Of a DNA stretch of 30,847 bases, positions 1-8,338 are shown in pieces; position 1 is the stretch's first letter, and each line of letters starts with the position of its first letter. The position numbers were made by a program, and so were the translations under genes. The stretch is taken from contig CAZKHA010000027.1 in the NCBI GenBank assembly GCA_964552325.1, positions 1-30,847 of the forward strand. The letters run 5' to 3'. The DNA is from CAZKCK01 sp964552325. Lineage in GTDB: Bacteria; Bacteroidota; Bacteroidia; Bacteroidales; TTA-H9. The notes beneath the pieces are model-generated. The model did not search any database. It was not told where the DNA came from and was given only the letters and a program-made list of their open reading frames with translations.

Positions 1-7
1 ATTGAAT

Positions 8-15
8 TACATTTG
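8..15 (+). promoter_or_regulatory. Promoter -7 element for the peroxiredoxin gene
   Basis: TACATTTG matches the Bacteroidota housekeeping -7 consensus TAnnTTTG exactly. It lies 44 bases before the ATG at 60, which leaves a leader of about 38 bases. The -33 element would fall beyond the left edge of the window, so it cannot be checked. No OxyR-type operator was recognised. Confidence 0.55.
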
Positions 16-59
16 TATCAAACAATCAAATAATTAATCAAAACCCTTATTACATTATC

Positions 60-695
60 ATGTCAGTATTAGTTGGCAAAAAAGCCCCCCTCTTTGAAAC
101 TGATGCCGTTGTAAATGGCGGACAGTTTGTTGAAAAGTTCTCTCTTGAGCAGTACATTGGCAAGAAGCACGTTGTGTTCTTTTTCTATCCACTCGATTTC
201 ACCTTTGTTTGTCCTACCGAAATTATTGCATTCCAGGATAAACTTGATGAATTTGAAGCACGTAACTGCGCCGTTGTTGGCTGTTCAGTCGATTCAAAAT
301 TCTCCCATTGGGCATGGCTCAACACTCCACTCAACAAAGGTGGAATTCAAGGAGTTACATTCCCGCTGGTTTCTGATTTATCAAAAACCATTGCCGAAAA
401 CTACGATGTTTTGGCTGGTCATTACGAGTATGATCCCGAAGATGAAGCCGCCTCATTTGATGGCGCTCCCGTAGCATATAGGGGATTATTCCTAATTGAC
501 AAACAAGGCATTGTACGCCATCAAGTTGTAAACGATCTTCCTTTAGGCCGCAGCGTTGATGAAGCTATTCGTATGTTGGATGCTCTTCAGTATTTTGAAG
601 AGAATGGTGAAGTTTGCCCTGCCAACTGGCACAAAGGCGAAAAGGCCATGAAGGCCACCCACGAAGGAGTTTCGGAATACCTCGGAAACAAGTAA
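60..695 (+). CDS. Typical 2-Cys peroxiredoxin (AhpC/TSA family)
   Basis: This is a cytoplasmic thiol peroxidase that reduces hydrogen peroxide and organic peroxides, normally recycled by thioredoxin or an AhpF-type reductase. The 211-residue protein carries the peroxidatic cysteine C51 in the FVCPTE motif and the resolving cysteine C186 in GEVCPANW, so it is a typical 2-Cys enzyme that forms intersubunit disulfides. The length and the C-terminal extension after VCPANW fit the Prx1-like branch rather than the shorter 187-residue enterobacterial AhpC. No ahpF is adjacent. The ATG at 60 is supported by the upstream -7 box and by the family-typical N-terminus. A strong terminator follows directly, so the gene is probably monocistronic. 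The family call is secure; the subfamily is inferred. Confidence 0.95.
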   Translation: MSVLVGKKAPLFETDAVVNGGQFVEKFSLEQYIGKKHVVFFFYPLDFTFVCPTEIIAFQDKLDEFEARNCAVVGCSVDSKFSHWAWLNTPLNKGGIQGVTFPLVSDLSKTIAENYDVLAGHYEYDPEDEAASFDGAPVAYRGLFLIDKQGIVRHQVVNDLPLGRSVDEAIRMLDALQYFEENGEVCPANWHKGEKAMKATHEGVSEYLGNK

Positions 696-704
696 AACCC
701 TCCA

Positions 705-738
705 AACCCCCTCAAGTACAGAGGGGGTTCTTTTTTTC
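705..738 (+). terminator. Rho-independent terminator after the peroxiredoxin gene
   Basis: A perfect 9-bp stem (AACCCCCTC at 705-713 with GAGGGGGTT at 721-729) with a 7-base loop is followed by C and seven T residues. It lies ten bases after the stop codon. The next gene starts only about 18 bases beyond the T-run. Confidence 0.85.
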
Positions 739-755
739 ATCAGCAGTAGATCCGT

Positions 756-1586
756 ATGCAAAAAATTGCCTTAATCTTTGATTTTGACGACACCTTAACG
801 CCCGATAGCACAACTGCTTTTTTGGAAAACCTGGGTATTGATGCACAGAAATTCTGGAAAGATACTGTTCAACCCTTGGATCTAGATGATTGGGATCCCA
901 TACCTGCCTACCTCTATTCGCTCATTCAACTTTCTAACGCTTCTACTCAAACATCCATCACGCGCGATAAGCTTATCGAGTTTGCCAAACAACTTAAATT
1001 TCATCCCGGGGTTATTCGGATTTTCGACATACTGCGCCAACACCTTGCAAAAACACATCCCGAAATTGGACTTGAGTTTTACCTCATAAGCAGCGGCATA
1101 GGCGAAATTGTTCGGAACACGAAGATAGCAAAGCATTTTACTGACATCTGGGCTTCGGAATTTATATACCACGAAGATGGAACAATCAGGTTCCCCAAAA
1201 AAGTGGTATCGTTTACCGATAAAACGAGGTATATCTTCCAAATTTCAAAAGGTATCATTGGCGAAGTAGCGCGGGGAAATCCTTATGGGGTTAATAAACG
1301 AGTGGCCTATAAAGATTTCCGTATAAAACTGGAGCATATGATATTTGTGGGCGATGGCTTAACCGATGTCCCATGCTTCTCGTTAATAAGGCGTTACAAC
1401 GGAGTTACCATTGCTGTTTATGATAAACACCGTAAGGATCGTTGGGGAAAAGCCTGGAATTTTATCGAAGATGGAAGGGTTTCTAGCTTATTATCAGCTA
1501 ATTACACAGCTCATTCTGACCTTACCAGCACCTTAATGATGGCCGTAGAAAGCATTGCCCGAAAAATTAAGGAACAGCAGCCTTAA
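756..1586 (+). CDS. HAD superfamily phosphatase
   Basis: The 276-residue protein has the HAD motif I DFDDT at residues 9-13 (nucleophile D9, acid/base D11). Motif II lies in YLISSG near residue 112, and the motif III/IV region includes FVGDGLTDVP near residue 202. The long insert between motifs I and II is a helical cap of the type seen in phosphoserine-phosphatase-like members. The substrate cannot be read from the sequence; a small phosphorylated metabolite is likely, and the protein looks cytoplasmic since no signal peptide is visible. No convincing promoter lies between the preceding terminator and the ATG, so expression may rely on read-through. Its stop codon overlaps the stop of the convergent PAP2 gene inside the shared bases TTAA. 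Confidence 0.85.
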   Translation: MQKIALIFDFDDTLTPDSTTAFLENLGIDAQKFWKDTVQPLDLDDWDPIPAYLYSLIQLSNASTQTSITRDKLIEFAKQLKFHPGVIRIFDILRQHLAKTHPEIGLEFYLISSGIGEIVRNTKIAKHFTDIWASEFIYHEDGTIRFPKKVVSFTDKTRYIFQISKGIIGEVARGNPYGVNKRVAYKDFRIKLEHMIFVGDGLTDVPCFSLIRRYNGVTIAVYDKHRKDRWGKAWNFIEDGRVSSLLSANYTAHSDLTSTLMMAVESIARKIKEQQP

Positions 1587-2437
1587 AACCTATAACTCAA
1601 TCGAATTCCTCCACCATTTCCACCTGCGAAAGGTTGAAGGCTTAGGCGTTGAGATTTATCCCATTCACCACCCTTATATATTGATTTGCCTACAACATAA
1701 CCAATTAAAGCACCGGACAAAACATCGGAAGCCCAATGCTGTTTTTGGTAAATCCTTGATAAACCAACAGTTGTAGCAAGAGAATAGGCCACAAGGCCCA
1801 CCCAAGGCTTATCACGATAATTACACGACAAAGTTGTTGCTAAGGCAAAAGCCAAGGCTGTGTGACCAGAAGGCAGGGAAAGATGATCGAACGAAAAAGC
1901 AATCCCATCATATTGATACGGATTAACCGACTCATATGGACGATGACGATGAAAAGCCATTTTTAGCCCACCAGTAATAAAACTTGCCAAAAAAACCGCT
2001 TTTGTGCCTTGCAGAGCCACCCAAGCCGGGCGGTTATTATTCGAAAATTTCCCGTATCCATACATGGCCGCGAGCAAGGGGATGGAGTATAGCCCAGAAC
2101 CCCAGGGTTCTATAGCATACTTTGCCACATCATTTCCCAATTTCGTTTGTGAAGTCTGTACCCAATCATGTAATTCTTGATCATTCATGTAAAGTACACC
2201 CATAGAAGTGGCTGAAAAGGCTGCCAAAGTCCAATCATCGGCTTGCCATTTTGTGGGCAAGAGTACAATATCTTTAAAATCAATTATATAAGAGAATAAA
2301 TAATGATCAAATTTTGGCAAGCTATCCATTTGATGAATAGCTATGGGCTCCTGAGCTTTGGATGAATAACAATTAAACACCACCAAACCAATCATGAAAT
2401 ATTTACAAAACTTCGCCAAGCTATACCCTTTCATCAT
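1583..2437 (-). CDS. PAP2-family membrane-associated phosphatase
   Basis: This is a lipid-phosphate or undecaprenyl-pyrophosphate-type phosphatase. The three PAP2 motifs are complete: K-x6-RP (KMAFHRHRP), PSGH, and SR-x5-H-x3-D (SRIYQKQHWASD). In the numbering used here the key residues are K159, R166, H192, R228, H234 and D238. The open frame reaches an ATG at 2500, but I prefer 2437: that start yields a signal peptide (charged MMKG start, hydrophobic core, SKAQ end), and a -7 promoter box at 2451-2458 lies inside the longer frame. Several hydrophobic helices follow the signal. The substrate is unknown; lipid A, phosphatidic acid and undecaprenyl-PP are all possible. Its stop codon overlaps that of the convergent HAD gene. 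Confidence 0.88.
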   Translation of the reverse strand: MMKGYSLAKFCKYFMIGLVVFNCYSSKAQEPIAIHQMDSLPKFDHYLFSYIIDFKDIVLLPTKWQADDWTLAAFSATSMGVLYMNDQELHDWVQTSQTKLGNDVAKYAIEPWGSGLYSIPLLAAMYGYGKFSNNNRPAWVALQGTKAVFLASFITGGLKMAFHRHRPYESVNPYQYDGIAFSFDHLSLPSGHTALAFALATTLSCNYRDKPWVGLVAYSLATTVGLSRIYQKQHWASDVLSGALIGYVVGKSIYKGGEWDKSQRLSLQPFAGGNGGGIRLSYRF

Positions 2438-2450
2438 AACGCATTTTATG

Positions 2451-2458
2451 CAAATGTA
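2451..2458 (-). promoter_or_regulatory. Promoter -7 element for the PAP2 gene
   Basis: Read on the minus strand this is TACATTTG, an exact TAnnTTTG match, 13 bases before the ATG at 2437. The predicted transcription start leaves a leader of only about 7-9 bases. This argues against the longer reading frame that begins at 2500. No clear -33 TTTG is visible. Confidence 0.45.
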
Positions 2459-2500
2459 CAAATTACAAGCTTTTTTATGTAATTTTGAACCATAGGCCAC

Positions 2501-2529
2501 TTTGAAGCCTTTATAATAGATTATAATTG
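2501..2529 (+). promoter_or_regulatory. Possible promoter for the M28 peptidase gene
   Basis: TTTG at 2501-2504 is followed after 17 bases by TATAATTG at 2522-2529, which matches the TAnnTTTG element in five of six fixed positions. It would place the transcript start almost at the ATG at 2537, which is unusually short, so confidence is low. Confidence 0.3.
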
Positions 2530-2536
2530 AACACTA

Positions 2537-4312
2537 ATGTATAAAACCCTTTTACTCACCTTTGGCTTTTTAGCCACTTTTTCGTTTGGATATGCGCAGA
2601 ACAATTCCATCACTGCTACTGATATTCAAAGTATTATTAGCGTATTAGCATCTGATTCGCTCGAAGGCCGCAAACCTGGCACAGCAGGCGGCGATAATTC
2701 AGCAGCTTATATAAAAGCACAGCTAAAAACGAATAAAATCACCCTTCTAGGCAACGATGGTTACCAAAAATTTGATTTGATAACAAGCGCCAAAGCTGGC
2801 GACAACAACTCGCTTGGTTTTAACAATCAAACTTTTAAAGCCGGAATCGATTTTACACCTTTGGCTTGGTCAGCAAACGCAACCATCGAAGCGAACATTG
2901 CTTTTGTAGGATATGGCTTTCAAATTAAAACGGATAGTTTAAAATGGGATGATTACGAAGCAGTTGATGTAAAAGGCAAATGGGTACTAGTGCTACGTGG
3001 CGACCCTGAACCCGACAAGCAAGATAGCAAGTTTGTGCCCTTTGCAAACGACCGCGATAAAGCTGTAACCGCTAAGGACATGGGAGCCATTGGAATAGTA
3101 TTTGTTTCGCCCGAAGGAATGGACAAAGACGACCGCTTGCCAACCATGTTCTATGATAAAAGTAGCTCAACTGCAGGCATCCCTGCTATCCACGTTAAAC
3201 GTGAGCTAGCCAACCAATTGCTTACTCAAAGCAAAACCATACAAGAATTTGAGGCTCAATTCAAGCAAACGCATAATCCTGCTTCGTTTTTGGCGGAGGC
3301 TAAGCTACATGTAACTACGGAGGTGATTTTCGAAAAAATTGAAACTTACAACGTTATTGGGCTTATTGAAGGTTCTGACCCGCAACTTAAGAACGAATAT
3401 GTGGTGATAGGTGCTCATTATGATCATCTTGGAATGGGTGGTCCAGGCTCAGGCTCCCGCAACCCTGACACAGTTGCAGTGCATAATGGAGCTGACGATA
3501 ATGCATCGGGCGTAGCAGGAATCCTTGAACTGGCTGCCAAGCTTAAAAGCAATCAAAAAAGCTTAAAACGTAGCATCCTTATTGTAGCCTTTGGTGCCGA
3601 AGAATCGGGTATTATTGGTTCTAGGTTCTTTGTTGACAACCCACCGGTACCCAAAAAACAACTGGTAGCCATGCTTAATTTCGATATGATAGGCCGGCTG
3701 AATGCGCAAACTAAATCAATAAGCATTGGAGGCACAGGGACTTCGGCAGAAGCGGAGGGCATTCTAAACACGCTTTTAGCCAAAAGTAACCTCAAAGCAT
3801 CCTACTCACCCGAAGGCTATGGCCCCTCAGACCATGCTTCGTTTTATGGCGCCGATATCCCCGTTTTCTATTTTAATACTGGCGTTCACACGGATTATCA
3901 TACACCTGCTGACGATACTGACAAAATTAACTTTGAAGGTGCAGCGGCTGTTACAAATCTAGCATACGAACTAGTTATGCAGATAGCAGGCACCAATCAA
4001 ACACTCACCTTTAAAGAAGCTGGCCCAAAAAAACAAGCCCGAATGGGACGCGGACTTAAGGTCACCTTTGGGATTATGCCCGATTTTACAAATACAGAAG
4101 GTGGTGGGCTAGGCGTAGGCGGAGTAACCAAAGATGGCCCTGCCGACAAAGCAGGAATGAAAAAAGGCGATAAGATTATGGCCATTGACGGCAAACCTAC
4201 CGGCAACATCTACGAATACATGAACCGCCTTAAAACACTGCAAAAAGGACAACGTGTTTCAGTTGATATTCAACGCGATGGACAAAACCAAATTTTGATA
4301 ATCCAACTCTAG
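2537..4312 (+). CDS. Secreted M28-family zinc aminopeptidase with PA and PDZ domains
   Basis: This is an exported metallopeptidase, probably an aminopeptidase acting in the periplasm or outside the cell. A signal peptide covers residues 1-20 and ends in GYAQ. A protease-associated (PA) domain lies roughly at 105-240. The M28 catalytic domain runs from about 270 to 480 and shows all expected di-zinc ligands: H294 (GAHYDH), D320/D321 (GADDNASG), E355/E356 (GAEESG), D383 (NFDMIGR) and H455 (DYHTPADD). A PDZ domain occupies about 495-591, with the groove-like GGVTKDGPADKAGMKKGDKI and a C-terminal beta strand. There is no T9SS sorting domain, so periplasmic retention is plausible. A long-stem terminator follows, suggesting a single-gene transcript. 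The family is clear; the physiological substrate is not. Confidence 0.93.
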   Translation: MYKTLLLTFGFLATFSFGYAQNNSITATDIQSIISVLASDSLEGRKPGTAGGDNSAAYIKAQLKTNKITLLGNDGYQKFDLITSAKAGDNNSLGFNNQTFKAGIDFTPLAWSANATIEANIAFVGYGFQIKTDSLKWDDYEAVDVKGKWVLVLRGDPEPDKQDSKFVPFANDRDKAVTAKDMGAIGIVFVSPEGMDKDDRLPTMFYDKSSSTAGIPAIHVKRELANQLLTQSKTIQEFEAQFKQTHNPASFLAEAKLHVTTEVIFEKIETYNVIGLIEGSDPQLKNEYVVIGAHYDHLGMGGPGSGSRNPDTVAVHNGADDNASGVAGILELAAKLKSNQKSLKRSILIVAFGAEESGIIGSRFFVDNPPVPKKQLVAMLNFDMIGRLNAQTKSISIGGTGTSAEAEGILNTLLAKSNLKASYSPEGYGPSDHASFYGADIPVFYFNTGVHTDYHTPADDTDKINFEGAAAVTNLAYELVMQIAGTNQTLTFKEAGPKKQARMGRGLKVTFGIMPDFTNTEGGGLGVGGVTKDGPADKAGMKKGDKIMAIDGKPTGNIYEYMNRLKTLQKGQRVSVDIQRDGQNQILIIQL

Positions 4313-4320
4313 ACTACGTA

Positions 4321-4383
4321 AAAACGAAATGGCTCAACCTTAACTTAACGAATTCACACAACGGTACAGCCATTTCGTTTTTT
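4321..4383 (+). terminator. Long-stem terminator after the M28 peptidase gene
   Basis: A perfect 14-bp inverted repeat (AAAACGAAATGGCT at 4321-4334, AGCCATTTCGTTTT at 4368-4381) encloses a 33-base loop and ends in a run of six T. It begins eight bases after the stop codon. The long loop is atypical, but the uninterrupted stem and T-run support a terminator. The flanking A and T runs could let it act on both strands. Confidence 0.65.
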
Positions 4384-4466
4384 GCAAGTTGTAAGAAGCA
4401 TTTGCTCACGAGTTGACCCTAATTCGATCCCAGAATTTTTGAAATCACTGCTTATTACTACGCATC

Positions 4467-7400
4467 ATGAAAGCCAAAAAAAACAAGTTTATACGGTTAA
4501 TCATCTGGATAGTGAGCGCCGTGCTATTATTGATGGCAATCACACCCTTGCTTTTTACGAACCTTGCCTCGGAGAAAATAAAAGAACTGGCTAACAGAAA
4601 CTTAAATGGAGACCTGGATTATAAATCAGCTAGGTTATCCTTTTTTAGCCATTTCCCCTCCTTAACTCTTTCGTTATACGAATTCCAATTATATGGATCG
4701 CAGCCCTTTGAAAAAGACACGCTGCTCGCAGCCAACGAAATAGCTTTTGGTTTAAACCTCCGTAGCCTATTTACCAAAAAAATGGTTATTGACCATGTAT
4801 ATTTCAGCAACTCCTTCATTAATATTAAGGTAAACGAAAAAGGAGAACCCAACTATGCCATTTATACTGGAAGTGCCGACACAGCCCAACAAGCCTCATC
4901 CGCAAATGAAAGCCAATTAAAGATTGAGGCCATTACCATCAAACACTCAAAACTGGTTTATGATGACCAGTCGCTGCCGATGCTAATTAGTGCTAAAGAT
5001 TTCAATTACAAGGGGAAAGGCGATCTTACGCAAGCTATTTTTGACCTGAAAACACATGTTGAAATAGGCTCGCTTGATTTTTCGTTTGATAATACGGCAT
5101 ACGTAATCGACAAAAAGATTAATGCCGACTTGGTAACCCGGGTCAACACTGAGTCGTTGGCTTTGCTTTTTGAACAAAATAACATAAAAATCAACAAGTT
5201 ACCCTTGGAGTTTAAAGGAAGTTTCGAGTTTTTGAAGAATGGCTATGGCCTCGATTTTACCATAAACTCAGTTCAGGCCGACCTTGAAGAACTTTTAAGC
5301 TTGCTGCCACCGGATTTCAACCAATGGACAGAATCGTCGAAAATGAAAGGTGCCGTTAATCTGAACTTTACATTAAAGGGCAATTATCAACCCGAAGAAC
5401 AACAAATGCCCAATGTGATGCTAGACTTAGAAATCACGAATGCATCTATTGATTACCCAAAAGCTCCAGATGCCATCAACAACCTGAATTGCAAGTTCAA
5501 AGCCTTGATTCCAGCCTTAAACCCTGATAGTTTGCAAATTGATTTAGACACCCTATGCTGTTCGTTGGGCAACGATCATTTTGCAAGCTCATTACACTTG
5601 ATCGGATTGAACGAACCCAACCTAAAAACGAAGATTAAAGTAAACGCTGATATTGAAAAGTGGTGTACTGCTTTTGACATTCAACAATTTACAGCCAAGG
5701 GCTTGTTTTCAGTTGACTTGAATGCGAATGGACAAATAAAGTATGGCCCCAAAGCTGGGAGCCTACGAAACGACACCGTTTTGATACAAATACCACGATT
5801 TGCATTAAAGACTCAATTCAGCAAAGGCTATTTCAAGTTCGCTGAATTGCCTGAACCACTGCAGAATGCAGGTTTTGAACTATCGGCAGAATGCGTTGAT
5901 GGAAACCCAAGCAACCTTAAATTCGATTTCAAAAACTTCAATATCAACTTTTTAAAGAATTATGCGGCAGGATTTCTCAGTATAAACGGGCTTTCGGAAC
6001 CCGAAATTAAATCAGACTTCAATGCCGAGATTGATTTGCAGGATATTGAAAAGGTGGTTAAAATGGAGAGCTTTGATTTGAAAGGGCTGCTAAAATTCAA
6101 CCTGAATTCAAACGGAACATACAATCAGGCAAAGCAAAGCTTCCCCGAAATCAAAGCAAGCCTGAATCTGTTGGATGCGTCAATAAAAACCCCCTACTAT
6201 CCGAACCCGATAACAAAAATAAAGGTGGATGTTGAAACCTCTAACCCAAGTGGACGTGCGGAAGACATTGTAGTTCAAATCAATCCAATAGCATTTGAAT
6301 TTGAAGGGAAACCCTTTTTAATTACAGCACGACTGGCTAACTTTAACAATTTGCACTATCAAGTGCTCGCCACAGGGCTTTTGGATCTTGGAAAATTAAA
6401 CCAAGTTTTTGGCGACTCAAGCACTCAAGTAAATGGCTCGCTCGAAGCAAACCTCAATCTTAAAGGAAGCCAATCAGATGCTATGAATGGACAATATCAA
6501 AAGCTTCACAATTCGGGAAGCCTGATTTTCAAAAATATAAGCTTAAGCACTGACATCTATCCCCTACCCTTTGTTATTCATGAAGGCGTTTTCAGTTTTG
6601 ATCAAGACAAAGTCCAATTCTCCAAATTTAAGGCAACCTATGGCGAATCGGACTTTCAACTAACCGGAAATCTAAATGGTATAAGCGGCTACATACTGGA
6701 AAACAAGCCACTACAAGGACAATTCAAGCTTTCTTCCAAAAAAATAGATGTGGATTCATTTATGGCCTTTGCAAGCAACGATACGCTAAAAGCCGAAGAA
6801 TCAAAGCCGAACGGGGTGGTTATTTTGCCAAAGAACTTAGACATACGCTTTGAAGCCATTGCCGATCGAATCCTTTATAATGGGATAGAAATCAAAGGTT
6901 TTAAAGGAACAACCTTGTTAAAAAACCAGGTTTTGCTGTTGGAGCAAACCGCGTTCAACTTAGTAGATTGCGAGGTAAGCATGGATGCGACCTATGGAAG
7001 CATCGACCCCTTACGTGCTTATTTCCAATATCATATCAAAGCAATGGGATTCGACATACAGAAGGCCTACCAGCAAATCAAACTCTTTCGCGACATGGCT
7101 TCATCTGCCAAACGGGTAAAAGGCATAGTTTCATTAGATTACGAAATCAAGGGGAACCTCAATCAAAACATGATGCCCATTTACCCCTCGTTGGAAGGAG
7201 GAGGAACACTTACTTTAGATAAAGTTAAAGTTGCAGGCCTCGGTCTGTTTACCCAATTATCGCGAAGCACGGAACGCACCGATCTAAAAGACCCTGATTT
7301 AAAGAAAGTTGAAATAAAGAGCAGTATCAAAAACAACCTAATAAACATTGAACCTGTTAAGATGCGTGTTGCCGGTTTCCGACCTCGTTTTTCGGGGACA

Positions 7401-7637
7401 AGCTCATTTGATGGCCAAATTAAGTTGAAGTTCAGGCTTGGCTTGCCTCCTTTGGGCCTATTCGGCATCAACATGCGGGTACTTGGAACCATGGAAAACC
7501 CGATAATAAAGTACGGGAAAGGTGGTAATGATGAAGAAATGGCTGAAACTGAGTATAAAGATAAGCTTCCAGAGGATCTTTTGAAGCGAATTAAGGATGC
7601 GAAGGAGGAAAACGGCTCTGTTTTAGACCCAGAGTGA
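4467..7637 (+). CDS. AsmA-like envelope protein
   Basis: The 1056-residue protein has a positively charged start and one transmembrane helix at about residues 10-30, followed by a very long, beta-rich periplasmic part. The N-terminal segment (residue 30 onward, NLNGDLDYKSARLSFFSHFP) is typical of AsmA proteins of Bacteroidota. The C-terminal 200 residues resemble the AsmA_2 region, with GGGTLTLDKVKVAGLGLF and SSFDGQIKLKF. AsmA and TamB relatives form bridge-like structures across the periplasm and are linked to phospholipid transport to the outer membrane; that role is family knowledge, not shown here. The ATG at 4467 sits directly before the membrane anchor. The acidic, charged tail (GNDEEMAETEYKDK) is consistent with a free C-terminus. 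No promoter was recognised in the short upstream gap. Confidence 0.85.
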   Translation: MKAKKNKFIRLIIWIVSAVLLLMAITPLLFTNLASEKIKELANRNLNGDLDYKSARLSFFSHFPSLTLSLYEFQLYGSQPFEKDTLLAANEIAFGLNLRSLFTKKMVIDHVYFSNSFINIKVNEKGEPNYAIYTGSADTAQQASSANESQLKIEAITIKHSKLVYDDQSLPMLISAKDFNYKGKGDLTQAIFDLKTHVEIGSLDFSFDNTAYVIDKKINADLVTRVNTESLALLFEQNNIKINKLPLEFKGSFEFLKNGYGLDFTINSVQADLEELLSLLPPDFNQWTESSKMKGAVNLNFTLKGNYQPEEQQMPNVMLDLEITNASIDYPKAPDAINNLNCKFKALIPALNPDSLQIDLDTLCCSLGNDHFASSLHLIGLNEPNLKTKIKVNADIEKWCTAFDIQQFTAKGLFSVDLNANGQIKYGPKAGSLRNDTVLIQIPRFALKTQFSKGYFKFAELPEPLQNAGFELSAECVDGNPSNLKFDFKNFNINFLKNYAAGFLSINGLSEPEIKSDFNAEIDLQDIEKVVKMESFDLKGLLKFNLNSNGTYNQAKQSFPEIKASLNLLDASIKTPYYPNPITKIKVDVETSNPSGRAEDIVVQINPIAFEFEGKPFLITARLANFNNLHYQVLATGLLDLGKLNQVFGDSSTQVNGSLEANLNLKGSQSDAMNGQYQKLHNSGSLIFKNISLSTDIYPLPFVIHEGVFSFDQDKVQFSKFKATYGESDFQLTGNLNGISGYILENKPLQGQFKLSSKKIDVDSFMAFASNDTLKAEESKPNGVVILPKNLDIRFEAIADRILYNGIEIKGFKGTTLLKNQVLLLEQTAFNLVDCEVSMDATYGSIDPLRAYFQYHIKAMGFDIQKAYQQIKLFRDMASSAKRVKGIVSLDYEIKGNLNQNMMPIYPSLEGGGTLTLDKVKVAGLGLFTQLSRSTERTDLKDPDLKKVEIKSSIKNNLINIEPVKMRVAGFRPRFSGTSSFDGQIKLKFRLGLPPLGLFGINMRVLGTMENPIIKYGKGGNDEEMAETEYKDKLPEDLLKRIKDAKEENGSVLDPE

Positions 7638-7824
7638 AAAAAAACTTTTCTTTTTGTGTGGCCAGGGCATTCATGCAGAACTTCAGGCAATCACAACACA
7701 ACTGATTAAATTACAACACTTTAAACAAATAAGTCGTAACTTGAAGGGCAGCTTTGGCACGGATGGAAACATTTTTTTTGTTAAAACTTGAATATTTTAT
7801 TGATAATCTTTGAAATAAGTTGCA

Positions 7825-7851
7825 TTTGTATGAAATAAAGCACTACTTTCG
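7825..7851 (+). promoter_or_regulatory. Possible promoter upstream of the RRM gene
   Basis: TTTG at 7825-7828 and TACTTTCG at 7844-7851 resemble the -33 and -7 elements, with one mismatch in the -7 box. The spacing of 15 is shorter than usual. The surrounding gap (7638-7887) is AT-rich and holds no gene. This is a weak call. Confidence 0.25.
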
Positions 7852-7887
7852 CTCCCGAATTTTATCAACTTTTTATTACAGATTTTT

Positions 7888-8253
7888 ATGAACATTTATG
7901 TTGGCAATGTTGATTTCAAAGTTAACGAGGATCAACTCTCCGAATTGTTTTCTAAGTATGGTGACGTAGCATCAGCTAAAATCGTTACTGACAAATTCAC
8001 AGGCAGAAGCAAAGGCTTTGCGTTTGTAGAAATGTCGGATGACAATGAAGCTAAAGAAGCTATCGAAGCACTGAATGGCTATGAGTTTAACAACAGGGCA
8101 TTAACCGTAAACACAGCACGTCCTAAGGAAGAAAACCGACCCTTCAGAGGTGGCGATCATGGTGGAAGCCGTGGTGGATACCGTGGTGGCGACCGCGACC
8201 GTGGTGACCGTGGTGGCGATTATGGCAACCGTGGTGGCAACAGAAGGTACTAA
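7888..8253 (+). CDS. RNA-binding protein with RRM domain and Gly/Arg-rich tail
   Basis: This is a 121-residue single-strand RNA-binding protein. The RRM domain spans residues 1-79, with RNP-2 (IYVGNV, residues 3-8) and RNP-1 (KGFAFVEM, residues 42-49), both with the expected aromatics. Residues 86-121 form an RGG-like tail rich in Gly, Arg and Asp (GGSRGGYRGGDRDRGDRGG). Such small RRM proteins are common in Bacteroidota and cyanobacteria and act as post-transcriptional regulators or RNA chaperones; the targets here are unknown. The 250-base AT-rich upstream region could hold a long leader, as is frequent for cold- or growth-regulated RNA-binding proteins, but this is inference. A strong terminator follows, so the gene is probably transcribed alone. 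Confidence 0.93.
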   Translation: MNIYVGNVDFKVNEDQLSELFSKYGDVASAKIVTDKFTGRSKGFAFVEMSDDNEAKEAIEALNGYEFNNRALTVNTARPKEENRPFRGGDHGGSRGGYRGGDRDRGDRGGDYGNRGGNRRY

Positions 8254-8292
8254 AATATCTTATGTTGCACTGCTTTAAGTAGTGTACTCAGT

Positions 8293-8321
8293 AAAATCCT
8301 CCTAACGGAGGATTTTTTTTT
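8293..8321 (+). terminator. Rho-independent terminator after the RRM gene
   Basis: A perfect 10-bp stem (AAAATCCTCC at 8293-8302, GGAGGATTTT at 8307-8316) with a TAAC loop runs into a stretch of nine T. It sits between the RRM gene and the convergent maf gene. On the minus strand the T-tail is only four long, so termination of maf there would be weak. Confidence 0.9.
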
Positions 8322-8338
8322 GCCATTAACCACGCGTT

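Noticed and set aside
4382..4594. Small open frame overlapping the start of the AsmA-like gene
   Set aside because: Out of frame with a convincing large gene; no recognisable protein features.
7821..7828. TGCATTTG as the -7 box of the RRM gene
   Set aside because: The conserved A at the second position is missing and no -33 element is at the right distance.
8154..8250. GGTGG-rich repeats that could be read as a DNA repeat element
   Set aside because: They encode the Gly/Arg-rich tail of the RRM protein and are explained by codon repetition.
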